Assembly (NCBI GenBank): GCA_022984795.1
Contig: JALIHJ010000046.1
Coordinates: 124,001 to 188,000 of the forward strand
From: Fabrea salina
Lineage: Eukaryota > Ciliophora > Heterotrichea > Heterotrichida > Fabreidae
Length of the DNA: 64,000 nucleotides
Direction: 5' to 3'
Below are positions 43,253 through 52,303 of this stretch, one piece after another. The translations under genes and the position numbers were made by a program. Each line of letters opens with the position of its first letter. The stretch's first letter is position 1. The notes beneath the pieces are model-generated. The model did not search any database, was not told where the DNA came from, and was given only the letters and a program-made list of their open reading frames with translations.

Positions 43253-44893
43253 ATGAAAAGTCGGAAAATAAAGGACTTATTGCTAGGAGGATTAGAAGCA
43301 GCAGGAGTGCTTATGCTGAGCTCAGAACACGCAAGTTTAGTTCTAGTCTTGCTTGTTTCTACAGCTTTGGTTTGGCTATTCGAAAAAGCATGGCAAGTTC
43401 CTAAGCTTTCTTTGGTGCAAGGCTTAAGGATTCTGCTTGTAGCTCTTTTGAAACTAGGCGTTTTGCAACTCACTATTGGGATCTCCCAGATGTATTCTCC
43501 AATTATGTAAGGCTTACTTAGAGTGCTTGCTATGCAGCCAGCTTATATCTGCATCAATGCTTGTTTAGACGTGTACTCAGGCAACAAAGACTCCTCAGAA
43601 CTCTTCGTTACCATCCTTTCGTTGTTTTTAGGTTCGGTACTGTGTCTTTCGCTCCAGTACTATTGGTCGGTAGTTTTAGTAGGTGCAGTATTGTCCTATG
43701 CCCAGAACCACTTGCAGAGAATGACTGTTTCTGACAAGAAAAATGGAACCAAATTGAACTCTTACTCTTCGGCTGGTGCTTTGGCAATCTCTGCGGCTTA
43801 CTCTGTTTGGAAGGGAAACTCTTCAGGCGGACTCCAAACTTTAGGAATTTCTTTGGTTTCGGGGACCTTCGTAGGAGCTCTTGCTTTGTACCCCAAAGAA
43901 GAGCAGCAAAGACACCTAGGTTACTTAGGAGTGTTTTTTTCTGCTTGCAAGTACTTAGCAGCTCCTGCGTACCTTTGCTTGTACATTGTCAACAACACCT
44001 TCATTGTGTTTTTGGAATCCCACAGAGTAGAAGCCCCTGACCTAGAAAAGACTCCCCAGTCGCTGTTCCATCACATATTCATGCACAAAGACTCCAGAAG
44101 ACTGTCTTTGTTTTTGTTCATAAACTTGTTGTTTATGTTCGTAGAGGCCCTTTACGGGTACCTTAGCAACAGCTTAGGACTCATTTCAGACTCTATACAC
44201 ATGGCTTTTGACTGCACAGCTTTGGCAATAGGCTTGTATGCCTCCTACGTTTCAAAGTTCCCTCCAGACAAGGAGCATCCTTACGGGTACCACCGGTACG
44301 AAGTGCTTTCGGGGTTTGTAAACGCAGTGTTTTTGATATTTGTGGGAATGAGTGTTTTTGAAGAAAGTGTGGAAAGAATCATGAGTCCCCCAGAAATCAA
44401 CACAGACATGTTAATGTTGGTTTCAGTGCTGGGCTTGGTAGTTAACTTGATTGGACTCTTCTTTTTCCAAGACTCACACGGAGATAACAGCAACTTAGAA
44501 GGGGTGTTTTTGCACATTCTAGCGGACACTTTAGGCAGTGTAGGAGTCATAGTGTCTTCTTTGATGGTGGAGGCCTGGGAGTGGTACATTGCCGATCCCA
44601 TATGTTCTTTAGTGATCTCAGTTCTGATATTTATGAGTGTGTTGCCTTTGCTTTCTGAAAGTTTGAAATCACTCCTTGAAAGAGACACTGAAAAACAAGG
44701 TAAGCAGTTCAAGAAGCAAATCAGCGAAGTCGAAGGAGTAGACTTCATAGAAAAAATCTTTGTGTGGAAACTTGCAGCTGGCGAAGACGCTGCTATGGTT
44801 TGGGTCAAAGCCAAAGAAGGAGCTGACGTTATCAAAGTCACAGAGCAATGCAAAGCCCTTTTGCCCAGCTGGAACGCTGTCCAAGTTAACTAA
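43253..44893 (+). CDS. Zinc transporter of the ZnT5/ZnT7 (SLC30) cation diffusion family, one 15-nt intron
   Basis: The coding sequence is join(43253..43506,43522..44893), 541 residues. The N-terminal half has about six extra hydrophobic segments, as in ZnT5 and yeast Msc2. The conserved transporter half starts near SRRLSLFLFINLLFMFVEALYGYLSN. The zinc sites are SIHMAFD and HILAD (HxxxD in helices 2 and 5), a short histidine-containing loop (DKEHPYGYHRYEV) follows, and a cytosolic C-terminal domain (FKKQISEVEGVDFIEKIFVW) is present. It should move zinc into the early secretory pathway. The first frame stops soon after the GTAAGGCTTACTTAG intron begins. Confidence 0.92.
43507..43521 (+). other. 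15-nt intron of the ZnT gene
   Basis: The bases GTAAGGCTTACTTAG interrupt codon ATA (AT/A). Unspliced, the frame soon reaches a stop; spliced, it continues MYSPIIVLAMQPAYI through the next membrane segment. GTAAG, TA at positions 9-10 and the terminal AG match the other introns here. Confidence 0.93.
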
Positions 44894-44921
44894 ATAATAA
44901 TTTGAATTTTAAACGTTGATA

Positions 44922-45557
44922 ATGAGACCAACTAATTTAGGCTTCAGAAGTCCCAAAGAAAAAACTCCAGACTTTTACTTCCCACAAACTACTTTTGATG
45001 GCAGGAACCTCTCAACTACTCCTACTAAGTCACCAACTACGTTTCCTTCTTCCAAGCGTTTTCCGATTTACGAAATAGAAGCTAGGAAAACAGGGTTCAG
45101 AGTAGGCCCAGGGTCCTACAACACTCCTGCACACCACATCAAAGGGTCTCCAGTACTGAGGCCTTACAACGGAGGCAAAGACACTTCTAACAATGGTTAC
45201 TACTATGTTGGGGACTGCTTAGTTTACGAACCCTGCTTAGTGAGCAAAGGAAGGAAAAGAAGCATAGGCGAACACGACTGGCGAGTAGACGTAAGCCACG
45301 TTTTAACACAGAAAGGAAACGCCAACCCTATCACACTAGGTTCTCAGCAAAAAAGGAACCCCGAGGACACTCCTTGGTTCTTGCGCACTTTCGAAATTCT
45401 CGAAAAAAACAAAACTACCCCTGAGAAACGCAGTGCAAGCGTCACTAGAAGAGGAAGCAAGTCACCTTACCTCAAAAAGGTCAAGGCACAAAGCAGATTC
45501 CTGTTCAAAGACGCCCAGTCCGAGCGCCACTTCAAAAGGCTTATAAAAGACTTATGA
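44922..45557 (+). CDS. STPG/SHIPPO-like microtubule-associated protein
   Basis: A 211-residue basic protein rich in P, G, S and K. It contains VGPGSYNTPAHH, the core of the sperm-tail PG-rich (SHIPPO) repeat found in proteins of the ciliary doublet lumen and cortical microtubules, and similar weaker motifs (LGFRSPKEKTPDFYF, TPTKSPTTFPSS). Only one repeat is clear, so the family call is tentative. The start is ATG at MRPTNLGFRS; the codons before it would need TTG. Its TGA stop directly abuts the stop codon of the convergent aminotransferase with no spacer. Confidence 0.6.
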   Translation: MRPTNLGFRSPKEKTPDFYFPQTTFDGRNLSTTPTKSPTTFPSSKRFPIYEIEARKTGFRVGPGSYNTPAHHIKGSPVLRPYNGGKDTSNNGYYYVGDCLVYEPCLVSKGRKRSIGEHDWRVDVSHVLTQKGNANPITLGSQQKRNPEDTPWFLRTFEILEKNKTTPEKRSASVTRRGSKSPYLKKVKAQSRFLFKDAQSERHFKRLIKDL

Positions 45558-46787
45558 TTAAGATGTTACCTTGTGGATAGCTTCAGCAACGTACTTCACG
45601 TTTGAGTTGTTAAGTCCTGCAATGCTGATTCTTCCGTCCATAGTTAAGTAAACGTGGTGGTATTGGGTGATCTTTTTGCATTGCTCTTGGTTGAGTCCTG
45701 TATAGGCAAACATGCCTATCTGGTCAGTGATATGTGTCCAGTCGTGCTTAGAACCAAGTTCACTCAGGTTCCCTACTAAAGCTGCCCTCATCTCCATAAT
45801 TCTGCCTGCCATTGTTTTAACGTCTTCTTGCCACTGCTTAGACAAGGTTTGATCGTTCAGCACTGTGCTCACTATGCGTGCTCCGTGGAGGGGTGGGTTG
45901 GAGTACATTGGACGTGCTAAAATCTTAAGTTGCGAAAGGACCCTTTCAGCTTCGTCTTTGTCTTCACAAACCATCGACAACAACCCAACACGCTCTCCGT
46001 ACAAGCCAAAGTTCTTGGCAAAGCTTTGTGCCAGAAGTATGGGGAATCCCTTCTTGGCAAACAGTCTTGGAGCGTAGCCGTCCTTGTCAGTGTCTCCACT
46101 TGCAAAGCCTTGGTAAGCTGAGTCGAAGAAGGGCAAGTGTTGCTTTTTCTCCACAAGTTCAGCAAGTTGTCCCCACTGTTCGTTGTTGAGGTCGATGCCT
46201 GTGGGGTTGTGGGCACAAGAGTGCAAAATAAGAATGCTGCCTTCTTGGGCTGCTTCAATGTCCTTCATCATTCCTTCGAAGTCAAGTCTCAAGTTGGAAG
46301 GGTTGTAGTAAGTGTATTCTTTCCACTGGAGTCCAGTGTCTTTAGCAATGTTTTTGTGGTTGCCCCAAGTAGGTTTTGGCAGAAGCACGTTGTCTGACTT
46401 GTTGTAGAAGCGCTTCAAAAAGGACATCCCTAGTCTTAAGCAGCCCGTTCCTGACAAAGACTGCACACAAGCAATCCGGCCCTCTGCAAGTGCGGGAGTG
46501 TCTCCGTAGGCTAGTTTGGCAGAAGCGCTGATGAAGGAGTGCATTCCTTCAATGGGGAGGTATTCGTGGTCAGCTTTGGAATTGAAGATCTTTTCCTCTG
46601 CTTTTTGGACTGAAGGCAAGAGCCAGGGTTTTCCTTGGTCATCTCTGTAAGCACCCACGCCTAGGTTGACCTTTTGGGGACTAGAGTCCTTTTTAAAGGC
46701 CTCTGCCACACCTAGTATAGGGTCTGGGGGGCCTTGTGGTACATCTTTCCAGTAGGTAATTCCTCTTCTCAAGTATCTATTCAGCAT
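45558..46787 (-). CDS. GOT2: Aspartate aminotransferase, probably mitochondrial
   Basis: A 409-residue class I aminotransferase that exchanges amino groups between aspartate and oxaloacetate with PLP. The PLP lysine is K258 in AQSFAKNFGLYGERVG; the cofactor-binding blocks CAHNPTG (191-197) and FFDSAYQGFASGD (220-232) are intact, as is the N-terminal VNLGVGAYRDD. The first 15 residues (MLNRYLRRGITYWKD) are basic and free of acids until D15, a typical mitochondrial presequence. Length matches GOT2. The enzyme belongs to the malate-aspartate shuttle. Confidence 0.95.
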   Translation of the reverse strand: MLNRYLRRGITYWKDVPQGPPDPILGVAEAFKKDSSPQKVNLGVGAYRDDQGKPWLLPSVQKAEEKIFNSKADHEYLPIEGMHSFISASAKLAYGDTPALAEGRIACVQSLSGTGCLRLGMSFLKRFYNKSDNVLLPKPTWGNHKNIAKDTGLQWKEYTYYNPSNLRLDFEGMMKDIEAAQEGSILILHSCAHNPTGIDLNNEQWGQLAELVEKKQHLPFFDSAYQGFASGDTDKDGYAPRLFAKKGFPILLAQSFAKNFGLYGERVGLLSMVCEDKDEAERVLSQLKILARPMYSNPPLHGARIVSTVLNDQTLSKQWQEDVKTMAGRIMEMRAALVGNLSELGSKHDWTHITDQIGMFAYTGLNQEQCKKITQYHHVYLTMDGRISIAGLNNSNVKYVAEAIHKVTS

Positions 46788-46844
46788 TTTTATTGGTTCC
46801 TATTTAATTTTAAAGTACTTGTTGCATTAAGAATAAGTCTAGTT

Positions 46845-47372
46845 CTAAATTTGTACTGACTTAACTTGGGCAGGAACAAAGCTGCGCGAGTTGGGGAGTT
46901 GGAACTGCTTCACAAGGTTAAAAGTCATGGGGAAACAGTTCATTTTAGGCAGGGCAAAGGCAGCTAGTTTTTTGACTCCTGTGAGTTCCCTAAGGTTCTG
47001 TATGGCTACTTCGTAGGACATAGTAATGTTGTAAACTCCTTTGCTTCTCGCCAAAAGAAACAGGGGCTCTAGTAAAGCTAAGTTCTCTTTGGACTTAAGC
47101 ATGACTAAGCACTCTACACTTTCTATGTTCTCAGCGATATTGTTGATGCCTAAAATCATGTTTTGTTGGCAGAAGTTGTTGATGTTGGAGGACTCAGTGT
47201 GTCTCCTTTTAAGTTCAGGCTGGAACTTAGCATTGGAGGCTTGTTGGTTAACTTCTCTGCACAACACACTTATTAACTGTTGTGTTTGGGTTCTGGAGAG
47301 TTCACTCCAGACAACATGGAAAGGGTTAGCTACTATGTGTTTGTACTTTTTTCTGGCCTTCCTGGTGTCCAT
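46845..47372 (-). CDS. L7Ae/L30e-fold protein resembling RNase P/MRP subunit RPP38
   Basis: A 175-residue basic protein. The centre, ILGINNIAENIESVECLVML and FLLARSKGVYNITMSYEV and NLRELTGVKKLAAFAL, follows the L7Ae fold (NxxxxxIE, then hydrophobic strand, then LGxxxLxxLTGxKxxA). The N-terminal KYKHIVANPFHVVWSELS is reminiscent of RPP38/POP3, which binds kink-turns in RNase P and RNase MRP RNA. The family fold is well supported; the RPP38 assignment is from resemblance only. It is separated by 88 nt from the divergent start of the first secreted-protein gene. Confidence 0.6.
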   Translation of the reverse strand: MDTRKARKKYKHIVANPFHVVWSELSRTQTQQLISVLCREVNQQASNAKFQPELKRRHTESSNINNFCQQNMILGINNIAENIESVECLVMLKSKENLALLEPLFLLARSKGVYNITMSYEVAIQNLRELTGVKKLAAFALPKMNCFPMTFNLVKQFQLPNSRSFVPAQVKSVQI

Positions 47373-47460
47373 TTATAAACCTATTTGGACTTATACTGGG
47401 AATTATTCTAGAATCTAACAAGTCTTTGTTAAGTAAAATAGGTGAAGAAATAATTTAAAT

Positions 47461-48094
47461 GTGGTGGATAGCTCTTTTCGGAATTTGTGCTTTGGCAGAT
47501 CCTAAAGCCCCGCTTTGGCCCAACAAGTTCATGCAAACTTTCAACGAAACCTTTAGCTATGGTAGTTTCCTAGGCCCCTATACAACTAAGGGGACATACT
47601 ACTATGACTGGTCAGCCAAAAAATACAAGGTTTACAGAGAGAACGGAAGACACGACCGCTATTGTGGACTCAATGGATTCAAGCTTTTCGAAGACACTCC
47701 TTGCAGCCAAATAGTAGTTGACGGAGACAGGTACCTTCACTACCCTGAAAAAAATGAATGCTGTTTCTGCTGCTCTGCCGAGCATGGATGTGGAATGTTG
47801 TTCCCCCAATGGCTCCAGGATGCAGAGTACATTGGAGAAGAAGAACACATGGGAGTCAAAAGCTACAAGTGGAACAAACCTGGACTCCAAAACAACTTTT
47901 ACTATGAAACCATTGCTGAGGACCCATTGGACAGAACTATGCTCAGCATCTACCAGGAACCCAACGACCTCCAAGACTTCCACGACTTTTCTTCAAGCAT
48001 TCCTCAAGGCACCCTTGACTTGCCCAGTATTTGCTCTAAGACCACTACCTGCTCTTATTTCTCCACCTGCACACTGGTGCGTAACTCTTCCTAA
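47461..48094 (+). CDS. Secreted cysteine-rich protein, tandem copy 1
   Basis: A 211-residue protein with a signal peptide (MWWIALFGICALADP). The mature part has KGTYYYDWSAKKYKVYRENG, a cysteine cluster NECCFCCSAEHGCGMLFPQW and the stretch DAEYIGEEEHMGVKSYKWNK followed by FYYETIAEDPLDRTMLSIYQ. The order (YDW, then C..FP..W..GA.Y.G, then Y.E....P) resembles the plant At4g14100-type family of unknown function; I hold this only tentatively. About ten cysteines suggest disulfides and secretion. Copy 2 begins 31 nt downstream and is very similar in protein and DNA. Confidence 0.72.
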
Positions 48095-48125
48095 TTTAAT
48101 GAATTAGAAAATAGACATAATTTAA

Positions 48126-48767
48126 ATGTGGTGGATAGCTCTTTTCGGAATTTGTGCTTTGGCAGATCCTAAAGCCCCGCTTTGGCCCAACAAGTTCATG
48201 CAAACTTTCAACGAAACTACCACATTTAGCGGTGGTAGTTTATCAGGCCCCTATACAACTAAGGGGACATACTACTATGACTGGTCAGCCAAAAGATACA
48301 AGGTTTACAGAGATAACGGAAGACACGACCGCTTCTGCGGACCTAACGGGTTCAAGCTTTTCGAAGACACTCCTTGCAGCCACATAGTAGTTGACGGAGA
48401 CAGGTACCTTCACTACCCTGAAAAAAATGAATGCTGCTACTGTTGCTCTGAGGAGCATGGATGTGGAATGTTGTTCCCTCAATGGCTCCAGGATGCAGAG
48501 TACATTGGAGAAGAAGAACACATGGGAGTCAAAAGCTACAAGTGGAACAAAACTGGGCTTCAACAAAACTACTACTATGAAACCATTGCTGAGGACCCAT
48601 TGAATAGAACTATGCTCAGCATCTACCAGGTATCTAACGACCTCCAAGACTTCCACGACTTTTCCACGGACATTCCCAAAGGCACCCTTGACTTGCCCAG
48701 TATTTGCTCTAAGACCACTACCTGTTCTTACTTCTCCACCTGCACACTATTGCGTAGCTCTTTCTAA
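48126..48767 (+). CDS. Secreted cysteine-rich protein, tandem copy 2
   Basis: A 213-residue paralog of the upstream gene with the same signal peptide (MWWIALFGICALADP) and an unchanged cysteine pattern. It differs by a two-residue insertion (ETTTFSGGSLSGP against ETFSYGSFLGP) and scattered substitutions, for example NECCYCCSEEHGCG against NECCFCCSAEHGCG. Reading frames are intact in both copies and the cysteines are kept, so both are probably functional. The function is unknown. Confidence 0.72.
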   Translation: MWWIALFGICALADPKAPLWPNKFMQTFNETTTFSGGSLSGPYTTKGTYYYDWSAKRYKVYRDNGRHDRFCGPNGFKLFEDTPCSHIVVDGDRYLHYPEKNECCYCCSEEHGCGMLFPQWLQDAEYIGEEEHMGVKSYKWNKTGLQQNYYYETIAEDPLNRTMLSIYQVSNDLQDFHDFSTDIPKGTLDLPSICSKTTTCSYFSTCTLLRSSF

Positions 48768-48786
48768 TTTAATGAATTAGATAAAT

Positions 48787-49542
48787 ATGAGTAGGTACTC
48801 TTTGGCGTCTCCTTACCAGGACCGCTTGACCAAGATCTCAGGCAGACTAGACCAAATCCAAAACTCAATAGTAAAAGACAAAGGAAGCCGCGCAGAGCAA
48901 CTTAAAAGACACTGCGAGTCTTTAGAGTCGCAAATTTTCGAATCACAAGAACAAACCTGCCAAAGACTTAACCTTTTGCGAGAAAAAATCAATAAACTCG
49001 AAAAAGCCACTGAAGAAGACTCCCTAGCTAAGCAAAACTTCTTTGAAGAAAAAGCTTCTGAACTCCAGAACTTAGAAGAGTCCCTGAAGGAAATACTGCA
49101 AGAGTCGAATGCAGAATTGGACTCTACATACGAGAAACTAGAAAACTCACTCCAAGAAAAGTGGAATTCTATGCACTATGAAAGCAGCCGCCAAAAAAAG
49201 ACTGTGAAGAACGAAGTTGACTGGGTGGACAAGTTCTTTGAAACCAGAGTTTCTAAAATCCAAGAAATGCTTAAAAACGAAGTCCTGGAAAGAGAAAGCC
49301 TAACTAGCCAAGTAAACGAAACCCTTCAAGAAGAAACTAAAAGTGCCTACGAGTATACCTCTAGAGAAAAGCACAACAGGGAACAAAACGAAGAAGCTTT
49401 GCTGAGCATGCTGCAGGACGCAGTTTCCCAAGTCAAAGAACTCATAGACCACGAGAAAGCAACTAGGGAGTCTTCCCAAGACAGCTTGCTTAACTTGCTA
49501 GAAGACACCTGTTCTAAACTCAACTCGCTTAGTAATTATTAA
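48787..49542 (+). CDS. SF-assemblin/kinetodesmal-fibre type coiled-coil protein
   Basis: A 251-residue protein that is coiled coil almost throughout, after a short non-helical head (MSRYSLASPYQDRL). The opening LTKISGRLDQIQNSIVKDKGSRAEQLKRH in outline and the later REKHNREQNEEALLSMLQD and DHEKATRESSQDSLLNLLEDT follow the SF-assemblin/beta-giardin pattern, with length as usual for the family. In ciliates such proteins build the striated kinetodesmal fibres that run from basal bodies in the cortex. The specific fibre is inferred from the family. Confidence 0.85.
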   Translation: MSRYSLASPYQDRLTKISGRLDQIQNSIVKDKGSRAEQLKRHCESLESQIFESQEQTCQRLNLLREKINKLEKATEEDSLAKQNFFEEKASELQNLEESLKEILQESNAELDSTYEKLENSLQEKWNSMHYESSRQKKTVKNEVDWVDKFFETRVSKIQEMLKNEVLERESLTSQVNETLQEETKSAYEYTSREKHNREQNEEALLSMLQDAVSQVKELIDHEKATRESSQDSLLNLLEDTCSKLNSLSNY

Positions 49543-49549
49543 TGAATCA

Positions 49550-52303
49550 CTAGTTCAAAAAGTAAGAGTTGGAGTGGAATTTCAAGTCCCACCTTATGAT
49601 GGACTCTACTTTGGCAAAGGCTGTTTCTAAGTCTTGGAGTTCTGGAGCGTCCAGGTAAAAACCTTTGGGAGTACTTATGCACAAGTCCTCTAGAAGAGGA
49701 CGGATCTTTCCAGGAATGTCCAGACCCACTATAACTAAGTTGCCGGTTTTCTTTTTCAAGAGTTTTTTTAAGCTTTGGAAGTTCAGTTTGCTAGAAGTGT
49801 CTTCGCCGTCAGTCAGCAAAACTATCCAATTGCGTTTAAAGCTTTTTAAGGAGTTCTCAAACAAACTCGAAGTTTGGCAAGTAGTTTCGTAAGCGTTGAG
49901 TTCTTTCAAGCCTAACCTAATGGACTCGTAAATAGCTGTGCCTCTAGCTGTTTTGATCCTGTTAGTAATCTTGTTTTTGATGAATTCTTTGTTGCCTAGA
50001 ACTGGAGTTAAGTTCAAGACTATGTTTGGGAACTTGTTGAAGTGGATAAAGGCAACTTTGTCTCCTGAGTTAGTTGTGGTCTCTATTGTTTTGACTATAT
50101 TAGTTTGGGCTTCTTGGATTCTGTCCCCGGCCATGCTTAAACTTGAGTCAAGCAAGTACACAAAGTCTTGGGGAACCTCTTCAAAGTCTTCAAGTAACTG
50201 ACTTACTTGTTCATAAGGAAGGTTGTGGGTTTTCAGGATCCTGAGTAACTCTTGAAGACAAATCTTTCTAGTCTCAGGGCAGTAATGTTCGTTGAGTTCT
50301 AAGCTTTGTGTGAACAGTTCACAGGCTGACTGCAGGTGGCCCTGGGAGGCTTGTTGAAGTCCTTTTACGTAAAGGAGTCTTTCTTGGACAGCTGGTTCAA
50401 AGTCCAAGTTTTGAGTTAACTTGTCTAGTTGGTCCAAAACTTCTTGGGGGTCGTTGTCTTGCTTAATCATGATTTCTGCAATGTTCACTAAGCACACTGC
50501 ATAAGTAGTTTCTTGTTTCGTAAAGGCTTCTTTGACTTTCAAAAGTCTTTTCAAAGCTACTTCGTATTCTTCGTTAGCAAAGTGCGCTTTAGCTAAATAT
50601 ATTTTTAAGCGAGTTTTGTCCGCAAAAGCTTCAGTTAAGAACTTCAGTTCTTTAAGGGCTTTTTGGTAGCACTCACAGGCTTCCTCGAACCTGCCTGTGC
50701 GGAAGTTAATGTTTCCTAAGTTTTCGTAACACAGACTGGTTCCGTTTTTATTCCCAAAATCAGTGAACAGCTGAAGTGCGTGTGCGTAGTTCATGGTTGC
50801 TTGGGCATCTCCTCTGAAGTAGTCTTTTTGCTCAAACCTCAAAGCGATCTTAAGCTTGTTGAACACGTCGTAAACTCTAGTGAGTTCAAGTGAGCACAGT
50901 TGGTAGTGCTCCATGATGTCAAGGTCCAAGTCCCCATTAATCATTCTTTCAAGCACTTCTAGCAAGTCGTCAATTGGCCTCACTATTTGCAAAGTAACAT
51001 ACCTCGTCAAAAAGTAGCACAGCACCAGTATTCCAACTAACACCGCAACTACTATAATGCCTTCTATGTAAATGACTGTTAACAGTTCTTCTTTTAGAGA
51101 GTCAAAAGCTGAAGTCATTGTTCGCTCCTCAACCCTAATTCCAATAGAAGCAATGTGCGAACTTTCAAAGTCCAAAGTTAAGTTAGTCAACACAGGAGAA
51201 ATGGCTATGATTATTTCATTCCCGTACTGCTTGTACCTGGTTATTTTGTTGACTGGTTCAGAAAAGATAGGCAGCACTTCTTCGTTGAAGTAGTTAATTT
51301 CTGAAGAAACAGGGTCTTTGCCGAACTCAAGTTCTTGGATAGACGGAATGTAAGACAAGTTAAGTTTAAGGTCAGGGTGCAAAGTAACTATGTCGTTTAC
51401 AGTTAAAGCATACACGTACTGGGACCCCTCAGTTAAAGTGACTAGTTGTTCCCTGATTAAGTTCATAGAGTAGTCTAAACAAGAAGCTGAGCTGAACTCT
51501 CCTTGCAGCCACTTTCCAACGCAAGCAGTCTGGCCCAAGTAGCCCTGGGCAAAAATGTAAGGGTCAGTAAGGACAACTGTACCTTCAGTGCTGTTTTTGG
51601 TTTTTTGGAGCCAAGGCCTGCACCTTATGTCGAAGTAAGGAGGGTGTCCGAAAGCAGCTGAGCAGTTAGGATTTGCTAAGTACTCTACGAAGTAGTTTTC
51701 TTGGCGCGAGGGATTGACATACATAAGTCCTTCTTCCCAGTACCCTAAGTAGGCCTGGTCTATAACTGTTTCTAAGTTAACTGTTGAAGAAGAAATTGGG
51801 CGCAAGAAGAAGTCAAAAATTGTGCTTTTGTACAAATTTTGACGCGAAGTCTGGTTTAGTTGGTTATTTTCAGTTAAGTTAGGAGAAACATACCACATTG
51901 AAGTTTCGAAACTAGCTCCTTCAAACACTCCGTAAGGCTCCACTTTTCCCAAAGCAAACTCAACTGCGTTTACGTAGTTCTGGAAACCTGTGAAGTTTTT
52001 CTTGATCTTTAAACTAGAGTTATAGTACTTCTCTACCATTTGGCCTGACAAAAGCACTAGGTTTATAGGGTACTGGATTGAGTAAGCACTGGCTAAACTC
52101 AAGTACTGAGAAACTGTGCTGAAGGTTTCTTCTTTGTCTGTGATCATTTCCTGAGTTATCTGGTCTATCCAATTAGGGAACTGAAAGTAAAAAGGAATGT
52201 AAGCAATAAAGGCAGTAAGTACCATTCCAAAGACCATAGGCAACAGCATTTTACACATAAGTTTTCTTTGGAGGTTCCCTCCTTCCATAGTTTTATTATC
52301 CAT
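49550..52303 (-). CDS. Receptor-like protein: Cache-type ectodomain, HAMP, TPR and VWA domain
   Basis: A 917-residue protein. A membrane segment (about 20-42) leads into an extracellular region of about 370 residues resembling a double-Cache sensor (GHPPYFDIRCRPWLQKTKNS, VVLTDPYIF, ALTVNDIVTLHPDLKL). A second membrane segment (IYIEGIIVVAVLVGILVLCY, near 413-432) is followed by a HAMP-like helix pair (about 435-490), TPR repeats (about 505-690) and a VWA domain (about 710-890) with an intact MIDAS site: DSSLS, the threonine in RGTAIYE and LTDGEDTS. So it should sense a small ligand outside and bind a metal-dependent protein partner inside. The ATG abuts the stop of the polycystin gene; the next ATG (MEGGNLQRKL) is an alternative start. 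Confidence 0.85.
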   Translation of the reverse strand: MDNKTMEGGNLQRKLMCKMLLPMVFGMVLTAFIAYIPFYFQFPNWIDQITQEMITDKEETFSTVSQYLSLASAYSIQYPINLVLLSGQMVEKYYNSSLKIKKNFTGFQNYVNAVEFALGKVEPYGVFEGASFETSMWYVSPNLTENNQLNQTSRQNLYKSTIFDFFLRPISSSTVNLETVIDQAYLGYWEEGLMYVNPSRQENYFVEYLANPNCSAAFGHPPYFDIRCRPWLQKTKNSTEGTVVLTDPYIFAQGYLGQTACVGKWLQGEFSSASCLDYSMNLIREQLVTLTEGSQYVYALTVNDIVTLHPDLKLNLSYIPSIQELEFGKDPVSSEINYFNEEVLPIFSEPVNKITRYKQYGNEIIIAISPVLTNLTLDFESSHIASIGIRVEERTMTSAFDSLKEELLTVIYIEGIIVVAVLVGILVLCYFLTRYVTLQIVRPIDDLLEVLERMINGDLDLDIMEHYQLCSLELTRVYDVFNKLKIALRFEQKDYFRGDAQATMNYAHALQLFTDFGNKNGTSLCYENLGNINFRTGRFEEACECYQKALKELKFLTEAFADKTRLKIYLAKAHFANEEYEVALKRLLKVKEAFTKQETTYAVCLVNIAEIMIKQDNDPQEVLDQLDKLTQNLDFEPAVQERLLYVKGLQQASQGHLQSACELFTQSLELNEHYCPETRKICLQELLRILKTHNLPYEQVSQLLEDFEEVPQDFVYLLDSSLSMAGDRIQEAQTNIVKTIETTTNSGDKVAFIHFNKFPNIVLNLTPVLGNKEFIKNKITNRIKTARGTAIYESIRLGLKELNAYETTCQTSSLFENSLKSFKRNWIVLLTDGEDTSSKLNFQSLKKLLKKKTGNLVIVGLDIPGKIRPLLEDLCISTPKGFYLDAPELQDLETAFAKVESIIRWDLKFHSNSYFLN

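Larger units (their letters stand above)
47449..48781 (+). repeat. Recent tandem duplication of a secreted-protein gene with its flanks
   Basis: The duplication unit is about 665 bp. It includes the short upstream ATAATTTAA just before each ATG and the downstream TAATTTAATGAATTAGA after each stop codon, so the whole transcription unit was copied. The near identity of the first 75 coding bases in both copies points to a recent event or gene conversion. Confidence 0.85.

Noticed and set aside
26500-45600. TGA read as tryptophan (Blepharisma-type code) because only two genes end in TGA
   Set aside because: Tryptophan is consistently TGG at conserved sites, and the TGA at 45555 lies exactly where the convergent gene's stop begins. 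Reading through it would run the protein into the aminotransferase antisense.
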